Below the pieces are notes generated by a model, which did not search any database, was not told where the DNA came from, and was given only the letters and a program-made list of their open reading frames with translations. From NCBI RefSeq assembly GCF_030272615.1, contig NC_081414.1, forward strand, positions 54,459,636 through 54,523,635: a stretch of DNA of 64,000 nt. The letters run 5' to 3'. The position numbers were made by a program, and so were the translations under genes. Source of the DNA: Cryptomeria japonica (taxonomy: Eukaryota > Streptophyta > Pinopsida > Cupressales > Cupressaceae). This document shows positions 1-11,040 of the stretch, piece by piece; within the stretch, counting starts at the first letter, position 1, and each line of letters begins with the position of its first letter.

Positions 1-377
1 CTAACAAGGTGAAGATCCTAACAGATCTGAGGGAAATCCCTTAACCGGGTCACATCTAGCAATGTGTTTGTAATCTTTAACAGGATTTTCTTTTAACTTA
101 GCATACTCTAGAAAAGTATATTTCTTAGTGGGTCTGAAATCCCACAGCGGTTTTTCCCTATTTGGGTTTCCATGTTAAATCTGGTGTTATGAGGTTTATG
201 ATGTTTATATTCTTTTGAGTTTGCATGTTTAACAATTTTGTTTATATTATTGAAATATATGTTACCGAGGTTGAATCTAATGTTTTTATGGATGATTAAG
301 TTTGTATGATTCACCCCCCCCCCCCACTCTCATCTTGTTGGCTATTGGATCTGTACTTATATTAAGTATTAGAACTA
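1..377 (+). repeat. Copia-type LTR, 3' portion, truncated by window start
   Basis: This stretch is an inverted copy of the part of the Copia-1 LTR near 3500-3860. The shared pieces are the ctaacaaggtgaagatcc block, the 'cccacagcggtttttccc' block, a C-tract at about 314-326 and the 'catcttgttggctattgg' block. It therefore reads left to right, opposite to Copia-1. It stops at 371-377 (agaacta), three bases short of the expected LTR end (ctaaca), and the next base already belongs to the Copia-1 RT reading frame. Most likely it is the right-hand LTR of a sister element, lying mostly outside the window, inserted in opposite orientation into Copia-1. An aberrant self-integration product is an alternative. 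Confidence 0.75.
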
Positions 378-2330
378 TCGGGTTGTTCAATGTAAACTTC
401 TTCTTCTACCATTCAAAAATGTAGATTTAACATCCATTTGATATACCTTGAAATTTTTGAAAGCAGCATATGCCAACAATGTTCTTACTCCCTCAAGTCT
501 AGCCACAGGTGCAAATGTCTTACCATTACATATTCCTTCTTCTTGAGTATAACCTTTGCAAACTAGTCTTGCTTTGTTTTGAATAACGTCACCTTTTTCA
601 TTTAACTTGTTTCTAAAAATCCACTTAGTACCGATTACATTTTTGTCCTTTGGTCTGGGGATCAGTGTCCATGTATCATTCTTCTTGATTTGATCAATCT
701 CTTCTGTCATAGCATTTACCTAATCTTCACTATTAAATGCCTCTTTTACTATTCTTGGTTCAAATTCAGAAATTAGACACGTGTTCGGTCTCAGTTTGTT
801 CCTTGTCATCACTAGATCATCCTTATCTCCTATGATCTGACTTGATGCATGATGTCTTCTAACATATTTTGCTAATATAGGCTCAGTAGGTTTTGAATGT
901 TCTTCTTCATCACTCTATAACTAGACATTATCTTCATTTGCTTCAACACCTTTCTCGGTAGGAGTTCTCGGTTGAACATAAATGAATTCTTCATAATCTT
1001 TTGGTTCTTTGGAATTTCCTTCATCATTTCTTTCTGCAAATTCATCAATTTTCACATTTGCACTTTCCACTATTTTGTTAGATGATTTGATCAGACATTT
1101 AAATGCTTTACTTCTAGAAGAATAACCAAGAAATGTTCCTTCTTCACTTTTCTGATCAAATTTTCCATTTCTATCATCTTTGTGAACATAGCATCTACTT
1201 CCAAAGATTTTAAAATAACTTACATTAGGTTTCTTGTCATACCAAATCTCATATGGTGTCTTCATAGTTCCTTTCTTCAGTTGTACTCGATTCAGGGTGT
1301 AAATTGTAGTGTTGATTGCTTCTGTCCAAAATGATTGAGGTACCCTCTTTTCTATCATCAGGGTTCTTGCACAATCCATAATTGATCTATTTCTTCTCTC
1401 GGCTATCCCATTTTGCTAAGGTGTTCTCGGTGCAGATACTTGCCTCTTTATACCATGATCATTGCAGAATAAGTTAAATTCATCAGAAGTGAATTCTCCT
1501 CCTCTATCAGATCTAAGACATTTCAGTTGTCTTCCTATTTCATTTTCAACTACTGCCTTGTACCATTTAAACATTTGAAAAGCTTCTAATTTTTCTTTTA
1601 AAAACATGACTGACATCATCCTTGAGTAATCATCCACAAATAATATGAAATATTTACCACCATAATAACTTTGAACTTTTATAGGACCACAAAGATCAGT
1701 GTGTACTAGATCTAAAATTCCTTTAGAAGTGTAGGACTTACTTGTAAAGCTTGATCTTGTCATCTTACCCATCTGGCATCCTTGGCACATAACATTCTCA
1801 GGTTTTTCAAAACTCGGTAGACCTCTTACTCGGTGCTTCTTACTTATTTTGATCAGATTATAAAAATTTACATGACAAAACCTTTTATGCCATAACCAGG
1901 TATCATCTATCTTTGCATACAAACACTTGTTCCGTGTTGAGTCAAGATGAAATGTATTACCTTTTGTTTGTGTCCTGGTAGTAGCTAACTTTCCATGCTT
2001 GTCATGAACTTTGACAATTCCTTTCTGAAATTCTATTCGGTATCCTGTATTGTTTAGCTATGTTACACTCGACAAATTGTATTTCAATCCTTCAACCCAG
2101 TATACATCATCACATTTAGCATTGACAAGGAGTGTTATAGATCTTTTACCTTTCATAGGACATGGTGCATCATTACCAAATCTTACATAGCCTCCATCAT
2201 AGTCTTCTAATTTAACAAACTTGTGTTTATCACCTGTCATATGATGTGAGCATCCACTGTCTATGATCCAAGAATCATTATTATTTATGTGAGATATTAG
2301 AGATTTTTCTTCATACCTTTCTTCATCAGA
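378..2330 (-). pseudogene. pol: Copia-1 pol: protease, integrase, N-terminal RT
   Basis: Protease active site IIDSGCSHHM lies at about 2240-2270. After an in-frame TAG at about 2056 comes the GAG-pre-integrase zinc motif (WHKRFCHVN near 1889; CQGC near 1787). The integrase core has its first Asp in VHTDLCGP (about 1696) and the second in LRSDRGGEF (about 1507). The third (AERRN) lies just past another in-frame TAG near 1416, where the family has RTPQQNG. RT begins near 710 ([20 protein letters not shown]) and reaches FLNG, where a one-base frameshift precedes EEEVYIEQ. The catalytic FVDD part is absent. All three integrase acidic residues survive. Confidence 0.87.
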
Positions 2331-3410
2331 TCCATCTTTAATAGCCACATAAACAACTTCCTCATTATCAATTTCATCAGGTTTATCATCATTGGATTCC
2401 TCATCAGCTACTAGACATGTCTTTCTATCTCTCCTTCTAAAGTCTCGGTGTCCTTTGTATTGGTTGTCTTTCTGCCTGTTATCTCGAAATTCACTCTTTT
2501 CACTAGATTCTTTGTCAGGGTAGTTAGAAGCCATATGTCCTATTTTATCACAATTAAAACATTTTAAAGGTAGCTTCCCTTTATTCTTACCTTTGCCTCT
2601 CGGTAACCTTCTAGCTAATAATGCTTCAAATTCTTGTTGCTTCTTGATTTCCTCATACAGTTTGTGCACTTTTTCCATGTTCTTGCAAAATATTTCACTT
2701 GCTCCACTGTGATCCCCTTTAGAGTACTTACTCATTCTATCATTGTAATCATCAAATTCTCCAATATGAAAAGAACTGAATGCATATTCTACTTTATTTA
2801 TCGAAGACCCACTGTTATCAAAATTACTTAACTCAAATGCATGTAGCTTACCAATAGTAGCATCCAAAGAAACTCGCATGTTAGGTATAGACCTTAATTC
2901 ATTGATTACAGAGACTCGAATAGTATAAGATGGTAGAAGGGTTCTCAACAACTTACTTGTTATATCCTTTTCTTCAATAGTTCCACCTGCTCCTTTATTT
3001 TGATTGACAATCTCCTTTAGTCTTGTACTGTATTGAGTTATGTTCTCACCTTCATTCATTCTCATGGATTCAAGTTGTCTTGTTAGACTATCTACTTTTT
3101 CTCTTTGAACATGTTCATCACCTCCATACACAGATATGAGCTTAGTCTACATTTCTTTTGCATCATTACAGCCTTCTAGATCATTAAACTCTAAGTCGAT
3201 CAATGCTGATGTTATTTCAATAATAGCTAGAATATGTTCTTGCTTTGCCTTAATCTCTTCCAAGGCCATAGGGTTGGTGCTTGGTGCAATGTAATCATTC
3301 TCTAGATAATATGTTGCATATTCTCCAATTCCTGATAAATACAACTTCATCCTTTTCTGCCATGTGGAGAAACTTGACTTGTTAAGCTTCGGTGCATCCC
3401 TTTTATACAT
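2330..3410 (-). pseudogene. gag: Copia-1 gag (capsid/nucleocapsid) remnant
   Basis: Structural polyprotein that packages the element RNA. The start region (FSTWQKRMKLYL) and the middle (MRMNEGENITQYSTRLKEIV) are typical of the plant Copia Gag (UBN2-type) family. One in-frame TAG at about 3144-3149 replaces what is normally a Trp codon. The single zinc knuckle at about 2524-2562 reads CFNCDKIGHMASNY: the last Cys is now Tyr, so zinc binding is probably lost. The frame continues without a break into protease. Confidence 0.85.
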
Positions 3411-3461
3411 CTCCAGATCTTTGCCTCAAGTACCTTTAAACTTTTTCCTCCAGAGTCCAAA

Positions 3462-3473
3462 GTTCTGATACCA
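3462..3473 (-). other. Copia-1 primer-binding site
   Basis: On the minus strand, two bases after the LTR end, the sequence is TGGTATCAGAAC. This is one base away from the TGGTATCAGAGC site complementary to the 3' end of initiator tRNA-Met that plant Copia elements use to prime minus-strand DNA synthesis. Confidence 0.8.
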
Positions 3474-3475
3474 AT

Positions 3476-4952
3476 TGTTAGTTCTGATACTAATTGTAAA
3501 GTATAGATGCCAATAGCTAACAAGATGAGAGGCGGGGGGGGGGTGTGAATCATACAAACTTAAACTTGGATAAAATCAATAGATTCATCCTCGGTAACTT
3601 CTATTTCAGCAACATAACCAAAAACTGCTAACACATGTTAACTCATAAACACATAATTAGCATAACACTCATAACACCAGATTTAATGTGGAAACCCAAA
3701 TAAGGAAAAACCACTATGGGATTTTGGACCCACTAAGAAATATAATCTTCTAGAGTATGCTCGGTTAAAAGTAAATCCTGTTAAAGATTACAAACACATT
3801 GCTAGATGTGAGCTAGTTAAGGGATTTCTCTCTGATCTATTAGGATCTTCACTTTGTTAGAAGTGACCTTTTCAAAGGATTTCGAACACTCATTTAGAAT
3901 GTTACCTTGATAGAGGGTTTACAAATAAGACTGTTAAGTCCACTCAGTTAAGAGATTTTCTGTTACTTACAAAATAACAATAGTAAAATATATCTGCAAC
4001 TTCACATCAAAAATTCTAAAGCAGATTCTTATTTGCTCAAAACAATCTAGTCATAAGACTTATCTTGTCCCTCTGTTGGGCTCTCTACTTTGTTATTCAA
4101 ATAGGTCTTCAAGCTTCTGTGCTTGGTAATCACTATGTAGTATTCATGTGCTTACACTTGCCTGCATACATTGTTTATTAACAATTCCTTATTTATAAAC
4201 AATTGCTAACTGCTTAGTCTCCTTGATCACATTTCCCATGATCAATCTTAGCCATCAGATCTTCAAACTTGACTAGGTTCAATGTATCCTTCTGATCTGA
4301 AAATGTTTTACCTTGCCTCGGGACTTGCATTCCTATCTTGGAACTTGCACAAGGTTATTGTGGTTCAATCTGCGTTGTAGATCTTCCTGCCAATTTTCCT
4401 TTGCCATAGATCCTTAACAAACTTCATGCACAACATACCAATCATTTATACATCTCTAGCTCATCATTGTCCTTCATAAAATAATTCTTGTATTCATCCA
4501 ATGTGCACTGTCATAACTCGGTTGCAACTCGGTAAATACTAAACTTTACTCGGTAGACATTTTTCCTTCATTAACTGATATCGATAACCTTAGGGTTTAC
4601 CGACTAGGTTCTTTGCTTAGTGACATAGTATAGTATTAACCTTACAATCAACAACATATGTAGGATATCAAGACAATCTAAACATCATGATCTCATCATT
4701 GTCTAACTTGGTATTAGTTTCCCATTGAATAACTTATTTCTCCCCTTATTCATCACATTCTTTCTATGTCTTTTACCGACATCTTAATTCTCTTAAATCA
4801 ATCTTCTCAAGATATGGAAACATCATACTGAATCAGATAATCAATTTCTTGGCATTAATGATAAAATAATGTTATAAAGATAGTTATCATTCCTCTTTAG
4901 TTATATCAACAATCTTCAACAACCTTCTCAATATCCTTATTGAATATCAACA
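3476..4952 (-). repeat. Copia-1 5' LTR
   Basis: The plus-strand start (tgttag) sits directly beside the primer site, so that boundary is firm. The far end at about 4952 (ccaaca-like end 'atatcaaca') is an estimate, because no second same-orientation LTR is in the window. A run of G's at 3534-3542 near the inner end corresponds to the C-tract seen in the same place in the other Copia LTRs here. No target duplication can be tested. Confidence 0.65.
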
Positions 4953-5302
4953 ATCTTTCTTACTGTAATGCCAATAGTCGGACGGTCATTAATGCCTCCA
5001 AATGGATCGATGACACAAGCGTCGGATAAACAACATCACCATCAGCACAAAGTTCCAAATCATCATCGGCTTTGCGATGAAATCTACTAATTCTAACGAC
5101 TTCTTTGACCATCGACAGAGTCCACTGGATTGTCGTATTTCCGATGGGTATGGCATCGTCAACCAATTCAACGCTGATTTTTCAACGATTGATTTTGTTG
5201 GCACTCCAAATGTACTAGTGAATTAGGGCCATGAAGAAGAAAGCATAGAGTCATCAACAAGAAATTATTCTAAGAAATTCAACAATTTTCCTTTCGAACT
5301 TC
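4953..5302. other. Unclassified stretch, no recognised gene
   Basis: Richer in CG dinucleotides than its surroundings. An open minus-strand frame of 68 codons (5166-4960) reads like ordinary protein (for example RKADDDLELCADGD), and a shifted frame overlaps it. I do not recognise either. It could be the remnant of a captured gene or the tail of an old element into which Copia-1 inserted. Confidence 0.35.
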
Positions 5303-5746
5303 ATGGGCCTACCAATCATTCCTCCTGAACCAGTACTACAAGCAAACTTGAATTTCAATGATGAGCAAGAAAACATCATCACAGAATTATACAGCTTAGC
5401 TTGCAGTGTAAAAAGAAATTATCCTGACTGGTGTGGAATGTGCTTTATCCTTGAAGAAGAAGAAGCGATTGGTGATCGCATTGAAGCACAAATTCAAGGA
5501 AGAGAGCAACATCCATTGCTGCCCAGGGAGTTGATCCATCTCTCGTACTTTCTCCTTCACTGCCTCAACAAGATTAGGATTGACTCAAGCTATGGTGGCA
5601 CCTCCCAATCTTCTGATCAAACAGATTGCTCCAGGTCAACATGCCCAAATTCAATGAACTTAACTTATCTGAAAACGATACTAGACACATACTTTAGTGA
5701 GAATGGCAACTATGCCACATGTAATGTTCTCATTCATTCAAACTGA
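5303..5746 (+). CDS. Hypothetical protein, 147 codons
   Basis: Complete ATG-to-stop frame, unbroken, which is unusual in this decayed window. The product is hydrophilic and acidic in its first half (a run of five Glu around residues 50-55: LEEEEAIGD). It has scattered Cys/Trp residues (YPDWCGMCF) and a Ser/Thr/Cys-rich second half, with no signal peptide or membrane segment. I do not recognise a family. It lies just upstream of an LTR-like stretch (5747-6590), so it may be the end of an element's coding region rather than a cellular gene. Translation is unproven. Confidence 0.4.
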   Translation: MGLPIIPPEPVLQANLNFNDEQENIITELYSLACSVKRNYPDWCGMCFILEEEEAIGDRIEAQIQGREQHPLLPRELIHLSYFLLHCLNKIRIDSSYGGTSQSSDQTDCSRSTCPNSMNLTYLKTILDTYFSENGNYATCNVLIHSN

Positions 5747-6590
5747 TAGAGTTCTATGAAACCCTAATTAGGGTTTGTATCTTTCAATCTGGGCCCTTGA
5801 TCACTGTTTGATCTCGACCGTTCATTATTTTTCTAAAAATTATATAAGGCTACCTCCTCTCATTTAGAGGGTGTGAGGTTTTTGACATATTGTTGCGTGA
5901 AGGTCATTTTTGAATGATATATTTCATGTTTGCTTTCTCTAAAGACTTTGTAATCTCTATTGTTTGAATGATTAGCATGGTTTCAATTTCATCAACACAT
6001 AAGTTAAAATTAATTTGTATTTGCTTTCATGTTATTAGAATTGAATGAATGATTTGATAAGTGTTAAGTGATGGTGTATCTTTGCTCATACTTTTGGTGA
6101 ATGGATGATTTCCATTTCACTATGTAAAGTTAGTCCGAGCCTATCCTTTGTGCATGCCAATATTTCAACCATAAGCACAACCCATTGAAAATTGTACCCA
6201 CTTTGTGTAGTTGTCCTCATTGTGGTGAAGCACAGTGTGGTTTCCTGAGAACACCCAATTGATACCATCTCTGAAGTTCATATGATTAGATCAACTTTCT
6301 CAAACCCTATCCCTTTTTCCTTTTTTGAAAGTCTAAATCTTGAAAATCAAAAAAAAAAAAAGAAAGAGCCTAAAATTGCTAAATCCATCTAAGTCCAGCA
6401 GCTTCAAAGATAATTGCTAACATAAGCCCACCTTGAGATTTTCAGAAAACGCTACCCGAGTAAATATCCCACTAAAGTTGCTTGTTTGCACATATAGACC
6501 TTGGAATCAGTAGTGATTTTTTAAGAGAGGATATAATACCTTTGGGTATCTTATTCTAATGTTTGGTAGATGATAAAATAAATGCCAACA
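5747..6590 (+). repeat. LTR-like sequence of an unclassified element
   Basis: No coding frame. It contains the LTR-style features of a palindromic accctaattagggt block, a TATA-like 'attatataagg' near 5840, an A-run near 6350-6362 and a right end at ccaaca (6585-6590). Immediately after that, the Gypsy-1 gag frame resumes. Left boundary, orientation and family are uncertain. Confidence 0.4.
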
Positions 6591-6817
6591 GGTTCATGTC
6601 CTTGTGAGGTTTTCAAAATAGTCTTCTTAATCATCAAACTCTCTCCAACTTCAAAATTACATTCAACCACCTCTGAACTATCAACCACCTCTTCTTTAGC
6701 AAATCCAAGCCTTTTGTCAACCTTAGATGATGATGATGATGCCTTTTCAAGACATTTAAAAGAAGGATGACCAAATTCATTATAGTTATAACATATACCA
6801 GAGAACTAATTATAACC
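6591..6817 (-). pseudogene. gag: Gypsy-1 gag, C-terminal part (left of the Gypsy-2 insertion)
   Basis: This continues on the minus strand the gag fragment found at 19558-20464. It has a degenerate zinc knuckle CYNYNEFGHPSFKC, in which the second Cys has become Tyr, followed by a VGESLMIKK-type stretch that in Ty3/Gypsy polyproteins leads to protease. Coding similarity stops at about 6590, where the LTR-like block begins. Positions 6813-6817 (taacc) are the target duplication of Gypsy-2. Confidence 0.7.
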
Positions 6818-8475
6818 TGTAGCGTCGTAAATTGTACGCACTTGCTAGGGTGGTACAATTTCACACCTAGTTTAGCACCCACCTTGGTGCATTTTACATT
6901 TTGCATTGCATTTCTCCTTTAGCACTTAATTAATCAAATTAATTAGGTCTAAGGTCCTATTTTGTCATCCTTCACATCATAAAGTCGGGCCCTTTCATTA
7001 AAGTGTGCCCCTTTTCATTTTATTCCTCCAATACATCATCTAATCAAAAACCCTAATTAGGCCTTCTTTTGAACTTGGGGGCTTGATTTCGGGGGTCAAA
7101 ACATCTCGAAATCACCTGTAACTTCGGGATTCTCTCTAAAATCATCATATCTGATGGCCCTGAAAATTTGGTGAAAAGTTGCCGAGACCATGGCGCCCGG
7201 AGTGCACACGGTCCCGGACATTTTTCCCAAAATTTTAGGAGCACGATCCAATCATAAAATAAAGCTTAACCCCAAGAAATTGGTGGGATATTCAATCTCT
7301 AGGTCGGCCAAAAGTTGGAATTAAGACCTAGGGTTTCATACATAAGAGCTCTCTTTCTTCATTGGAAAGGATCCCAATTTTGTTTTCAGGAACCTCATAT
7401 GCAGTGAAAGAGCAGATCTTTGAAGACTTCAACAACATTCAAGATCCCTCTATCAAGCATTTATCAATTCCATTCATCCATTTAGGGCTTGGAAGACATT
7501 GAAGAACAATAGGAGATTACCGACTGATGATTGGCTTGTACCCCTCCCTTGGGGGTTGGGTATGATTTCATGTTGTTTTCATGTCTTTGCATAAGCTTCA
7601 ATAGATCATTTATTCATGCTTTATATCACTTTGCATCTTGATTTAGAGCATTTACATTATCATTTACAAGCAATTAGGGTTTACTTTCTAGGTTGCTCTA
7701 GTTTGCTTACTTGCATTTTAGATCTTGCACATACACAAGGTCTACACACACATTACTTTTACAATACAACTTGGCTATTCATGGAGGTGGAAATCACCGA
7801 AGTGGGGGTTTGACTAAGGCAAAACCCTATATAGCCGCCCACACCCTTTTCAGATATAAGTGCAGGTTTCGGGACTCGGACAATGCCACAGGCTACAGAT
7901 CCGTGAAAAGGAGGTCGAGACAACACTCCACACCAAATTGCAGAGCAAAAGACCAGGATAGGGGCGTGGGGCACCCTGGTCCTGCCAGGACAGGGGCGTT
8001 GGGTGCCTTGGTCCCTAGGATAGAGGCGCTGGGCACCCTGGTCCTCCTGACAGACAACATTTCCAATAGTTTTCCAGAGTGCAAAATGGCAGTTTTAGGT
8101 GCAGTTTCCGGGACAGAATTAGGACAGTGGCGCCCGCGCCCCCGTCCCGAACATTTTCAATCAAATTTTGACTCCGGGTATGCATCTGCATTCTTGTCTT
8201 GTCCTTGTGTTTGCAGCTTTCCCTTGTTTAAGTTCAATTCTGCAATCTTGTTATTAGTTCATACTTGCATTTTAGGGTTAGGAATTGAACTTGCATAATC
8301 TTACCTTTGAATTACAACAAAGGAATAGAAATCCTAATAGGTAGCCCGTGGCTCTCTCTTTCACAAAAAGAAGTAGCCAATTGTGTGATACCTCTAGGCT
8401 CTTTCGTATTCCGTAATGTGTGCCAAAAGGTAGGATTAGGGCATGTTAACCTAGTCTCGCTTTTTCCCCCACACA
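6818..8475 (+). repeat. Gypsy-2 5' LTR
   Basis: Starts tgtagcgtcg and ends cccacaca. A TATA-like ctatatag lies at about 7828-7835, and the same site is in the 3' LTR near 18913. It includes a GC-rich three-fold imperfect repeat at about 7960-8055 built on the theme 'aggggcg(t/c)tgggcaccctggtcc', and one copy of a gaccatggcgccc motif at 7187-7198. Long open frames inside the LTR (for example 7711-8298) are not credible genes. Confidence 0.95.
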
Positions 8476-8478
8476 TTT

Positions 8479-8495
8479 TGGTGAACCCGACGTGA
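8479..8495 (+). other. Gypsy-2 primer-binding site
   Basis: TGGTGAACCCGACGTGA begins three bases after the LTR end. It starts with TGG, complementary to the universal tRNA CCA end, as expected for the minus-strand primer site. I have not assigned the tRNA. Confidence 0.75.
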
Positions 8496-8643
8496 ATCTA
8501 TCATTGCTTCCTCTTGCATTGCATTTGTTAGATCTAGATCTAGATTTAGTGTGTTTTCATTTCATTTTCATTAAAAAGAAAAAAAAAAAAGAGTGTGTTT
8601 CTTTGCATTGTGTGTTTAAATTTCATGCAAGTTTTATTTCAAA

Positions 8644-11028
8644 ATGTTAGAATTTTATTTGCAAAATGTTCATGCTTATGATGATTATTATGAGTATAGC
8701 CAAGATGAATTAGATGAAGCTTTAGATGAGTTTTTGAACCCTAAAGATGCCAAACCTTCATTTTACCAAAGACTCATAAACCTTGTTACTATGCCATTTA
8801 GGTGTGATGAGAAAGATAAGTCGAATGGTTCCTCTCAAGGGTACATTCATATCAACTCTTCCACTAAATCTAGTAACATGGTTGTTTTCAACAATCCCCT
8901 CTATGAAGAGATATCTCCTTTTGAACCAAAAGATAAACCTTTTGATAGCTATGATCATACTTTGTTGGATGATGTTCTTGATGACTTTGTGGCTTTATCA
9001 AAATCTTTAAACAAGAACAAGACTTCTAAATTGGTTAACATGATAAACTTGAATGAGCATAATAAGCCTCTCTTTGAAGTCCAAGGTGCTTATCCTTCTC
9101 CCACCTTTCAAGTTCCTAAATCACCTCTCCTTACTGTCCAAGGAGGATATGATCATGATTCCTTTCATACTCCGAATAAACCAATCATCACTGTGCAAGG
9201 AAGAAAACTTATAAGTCCTTATAGTTATGCCAAGCAAATAACTAGAGAGAGTTATCATGCGGTTGCCCATAGTTATCATACCAGAAGTAATAGGCAACCT
9301 AGTCCTCCTCCGGTTACTCCAGTTTCTCTTCCGAATCCTCAACCAATTCTTCCGCAAGCTCCCCATATTTCACAAGTTCTTAGTAAGGAATATGATCTCA
9401 TAGAACAACTTAAAGCTACCCCTACTAAGATATCCCTTTGGGATCTGATTCAAACTTCTTCCACTCATCATGGAATGTTACAAGATGCCTTGAAAGATTT
9501 GAATGTTCCTCCACCGAATACATCTAGTAATATAGCATCTTTGGTTGACTCTGTGATGAATCCTAAAGCTCAAATTGTGTTTACCCAAGATGAGTTGCCT
9601 ACTAGTGAAATTCAACATCAATATGATCCCTTAATGATTGTGGTTATCATGAAAGACACTGTTATAAGACGAACACTAGTAGATAATGGCTCTGGTCTTA
9701 ATGTGTGTAGCATTAATATTTTGCATAAGATGAATGTGGATACATCCCTAATTGAGCTTGACTCTCGTCCTATTCGAGGCTTTGATAATATGGCTAAGAC
9801 TTCATTAGGTATTATCACCTTACCCCTCACAGTGGGGCCTATTACTTTACCTACTCCTATCCATGTTATGTCGAGAAATCTAACATACAACTTGCTATTA
9901 GGGAGACCTTGGATTCATAGTATGCAAGTGGTTCCCTCTACATTGCATAGACAAGTTAAATTTGTTTATAATAGAACATATACCTTGATAGGTGATACTA
10001 ATTTCCAAGCTTGTTTACAAACATCTACTTCCAAAGGGGGTTCTTCTAAGCCTTCCTCGTCTAGTGATGACTTTTTAAACAAGATACCTATCGATGAATC
10101 CTCCCTCTCTGATGATCAGAATTCTTTGGATGAGTCTGGAGCTCCTGAAGAAGATTCTTCTCGACTTGAATCTACACATAAGAAGGATTTTGATCCTGAG
10201 AAGGTTCTTGCAGAAGACGATTAGGGATCTCTTGATTTTAATCCCACCTTTGTAGGTGAGTATAAGGTTCCTTCTAGAGAGCTTAAAGATGAAAAGAAGG
10301 AAGAAGCTAAAAATCAATCAACATTACCTGAGCCTATGAGTAATAATTTTGTGGCCACTTCTCAAACTTCTTCTCCTCACACCTCTAATTCTGAAGAGTT
10401 TGATTCTTTGTCTTATGAAAAACTGCCTTCTCTTTCAAAAATGGCTGATCGTTATGGTCGTGGTTTTCGCATTTTCGCTAAGCATGGGTATCATGGAAAT
10501 GGTTGTGGTGCTCACGAACAAGGGATAAAGGTTCCTCTAGAGAATAATCTTCACAATTATGCCTTTGGACTTGGCTATAATCCCTGCAAGCACACTAAAG
10601 ATTCTAAGAGACCATGTATTAGCGTTAATTCTATTTCTACATCTCTATCAATGCAACACCCTGAGTACATTGATGAAGATCCTTCGTGTGCTTGTTCTTT
10701 GGATGTTTTTCCTACCAATTATGCTTTAGCCAAGTTTTTAGGAGCATATGATACTCTTCCTTGTTATCATCACAATAGGGGACTCCCTTATTGTTTGAAC
10801 ACTGAAGCCTATTTTGGAAAAGAAATTGATAATGATGAGATTGATAAAGAATTCCCTCAGTTAAAGGATACTCCTCAACAAAGTAATCTTCTCATAAGTG
10901 ACACCACTAATGTTAAGATGGATCCTTGCAATGAAGAAAAAGTTATTAAAATTGGAAAATGTTTGGATGAAGAGGAACAAAAACAATATGAATATTTATT
11001 GCATGAATTCCCCGAGATCTTTGCTTAG
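8644..11028 (+). pseudogene. Gypsy-2 first ORF: acidic region, protease, G-patch-like segment
   Basis: Starts at the first ATG after the leader. Residues 1-130 are acidic and low complexity. Residues ~140-200 contain a three-fold repeat of the type 'KPLFEVQGAY / SPLLTVQGGY / KPIITVQGRK'. No capsid domain and no CCHC knuckle were found where gag should be. Protease is recognised at LVDNGSGLNVC (Asp codon at 9682) and later LLLGRPWIHSM. A single in-frame TAG at 10222 precedes a segment with a G-patch-like stretch (GRGFRIFAKHGYHGNGCGAH...QGI, near 10450-10530). A TAG at 11026 stands where Tat-type elements read FAW-TY; the expected Trp is now a stop. The frame then runs into RT. Confidence 0.85.
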
Positions 11029-11040
11029 ACATACTCTGAC

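Larger units (their letters stand above)
378..4952 (-). mobile_element. Copia-1: truncated Ty1/Copia retrotransposon
   Basis: Minus-strand order is 5' LTR (4952-3476), primer site, gag, protease, integrase and the first part of RT, which is the Ty1/Copia order (integrase before RT). The coding part ends abruptly at 378, just after the EEEVYIEQP motif of RT. The rest of RT, RNase H and the 3' LTR are missing from the window. They may lie to the left beyond an inserted sister element. The element cannot be active: it has several stop codons and a frameshift. Confidence 0.88.

Noticed and set aside
1-377. 3' LTR of Copia-1
   Set aside because: It is inverted relative to the 5' LTR at 3476-4952, whereas LTRs of one element are direct repeats.
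7711-8298. 195-codon plus-strand open frame
   Set aside because: Lies wholly inside the Gypsy-2 5' LTR; the matching 3' LTR frame is broken at 19038. Low-complexity GC-rich repeat translation, not a gene.
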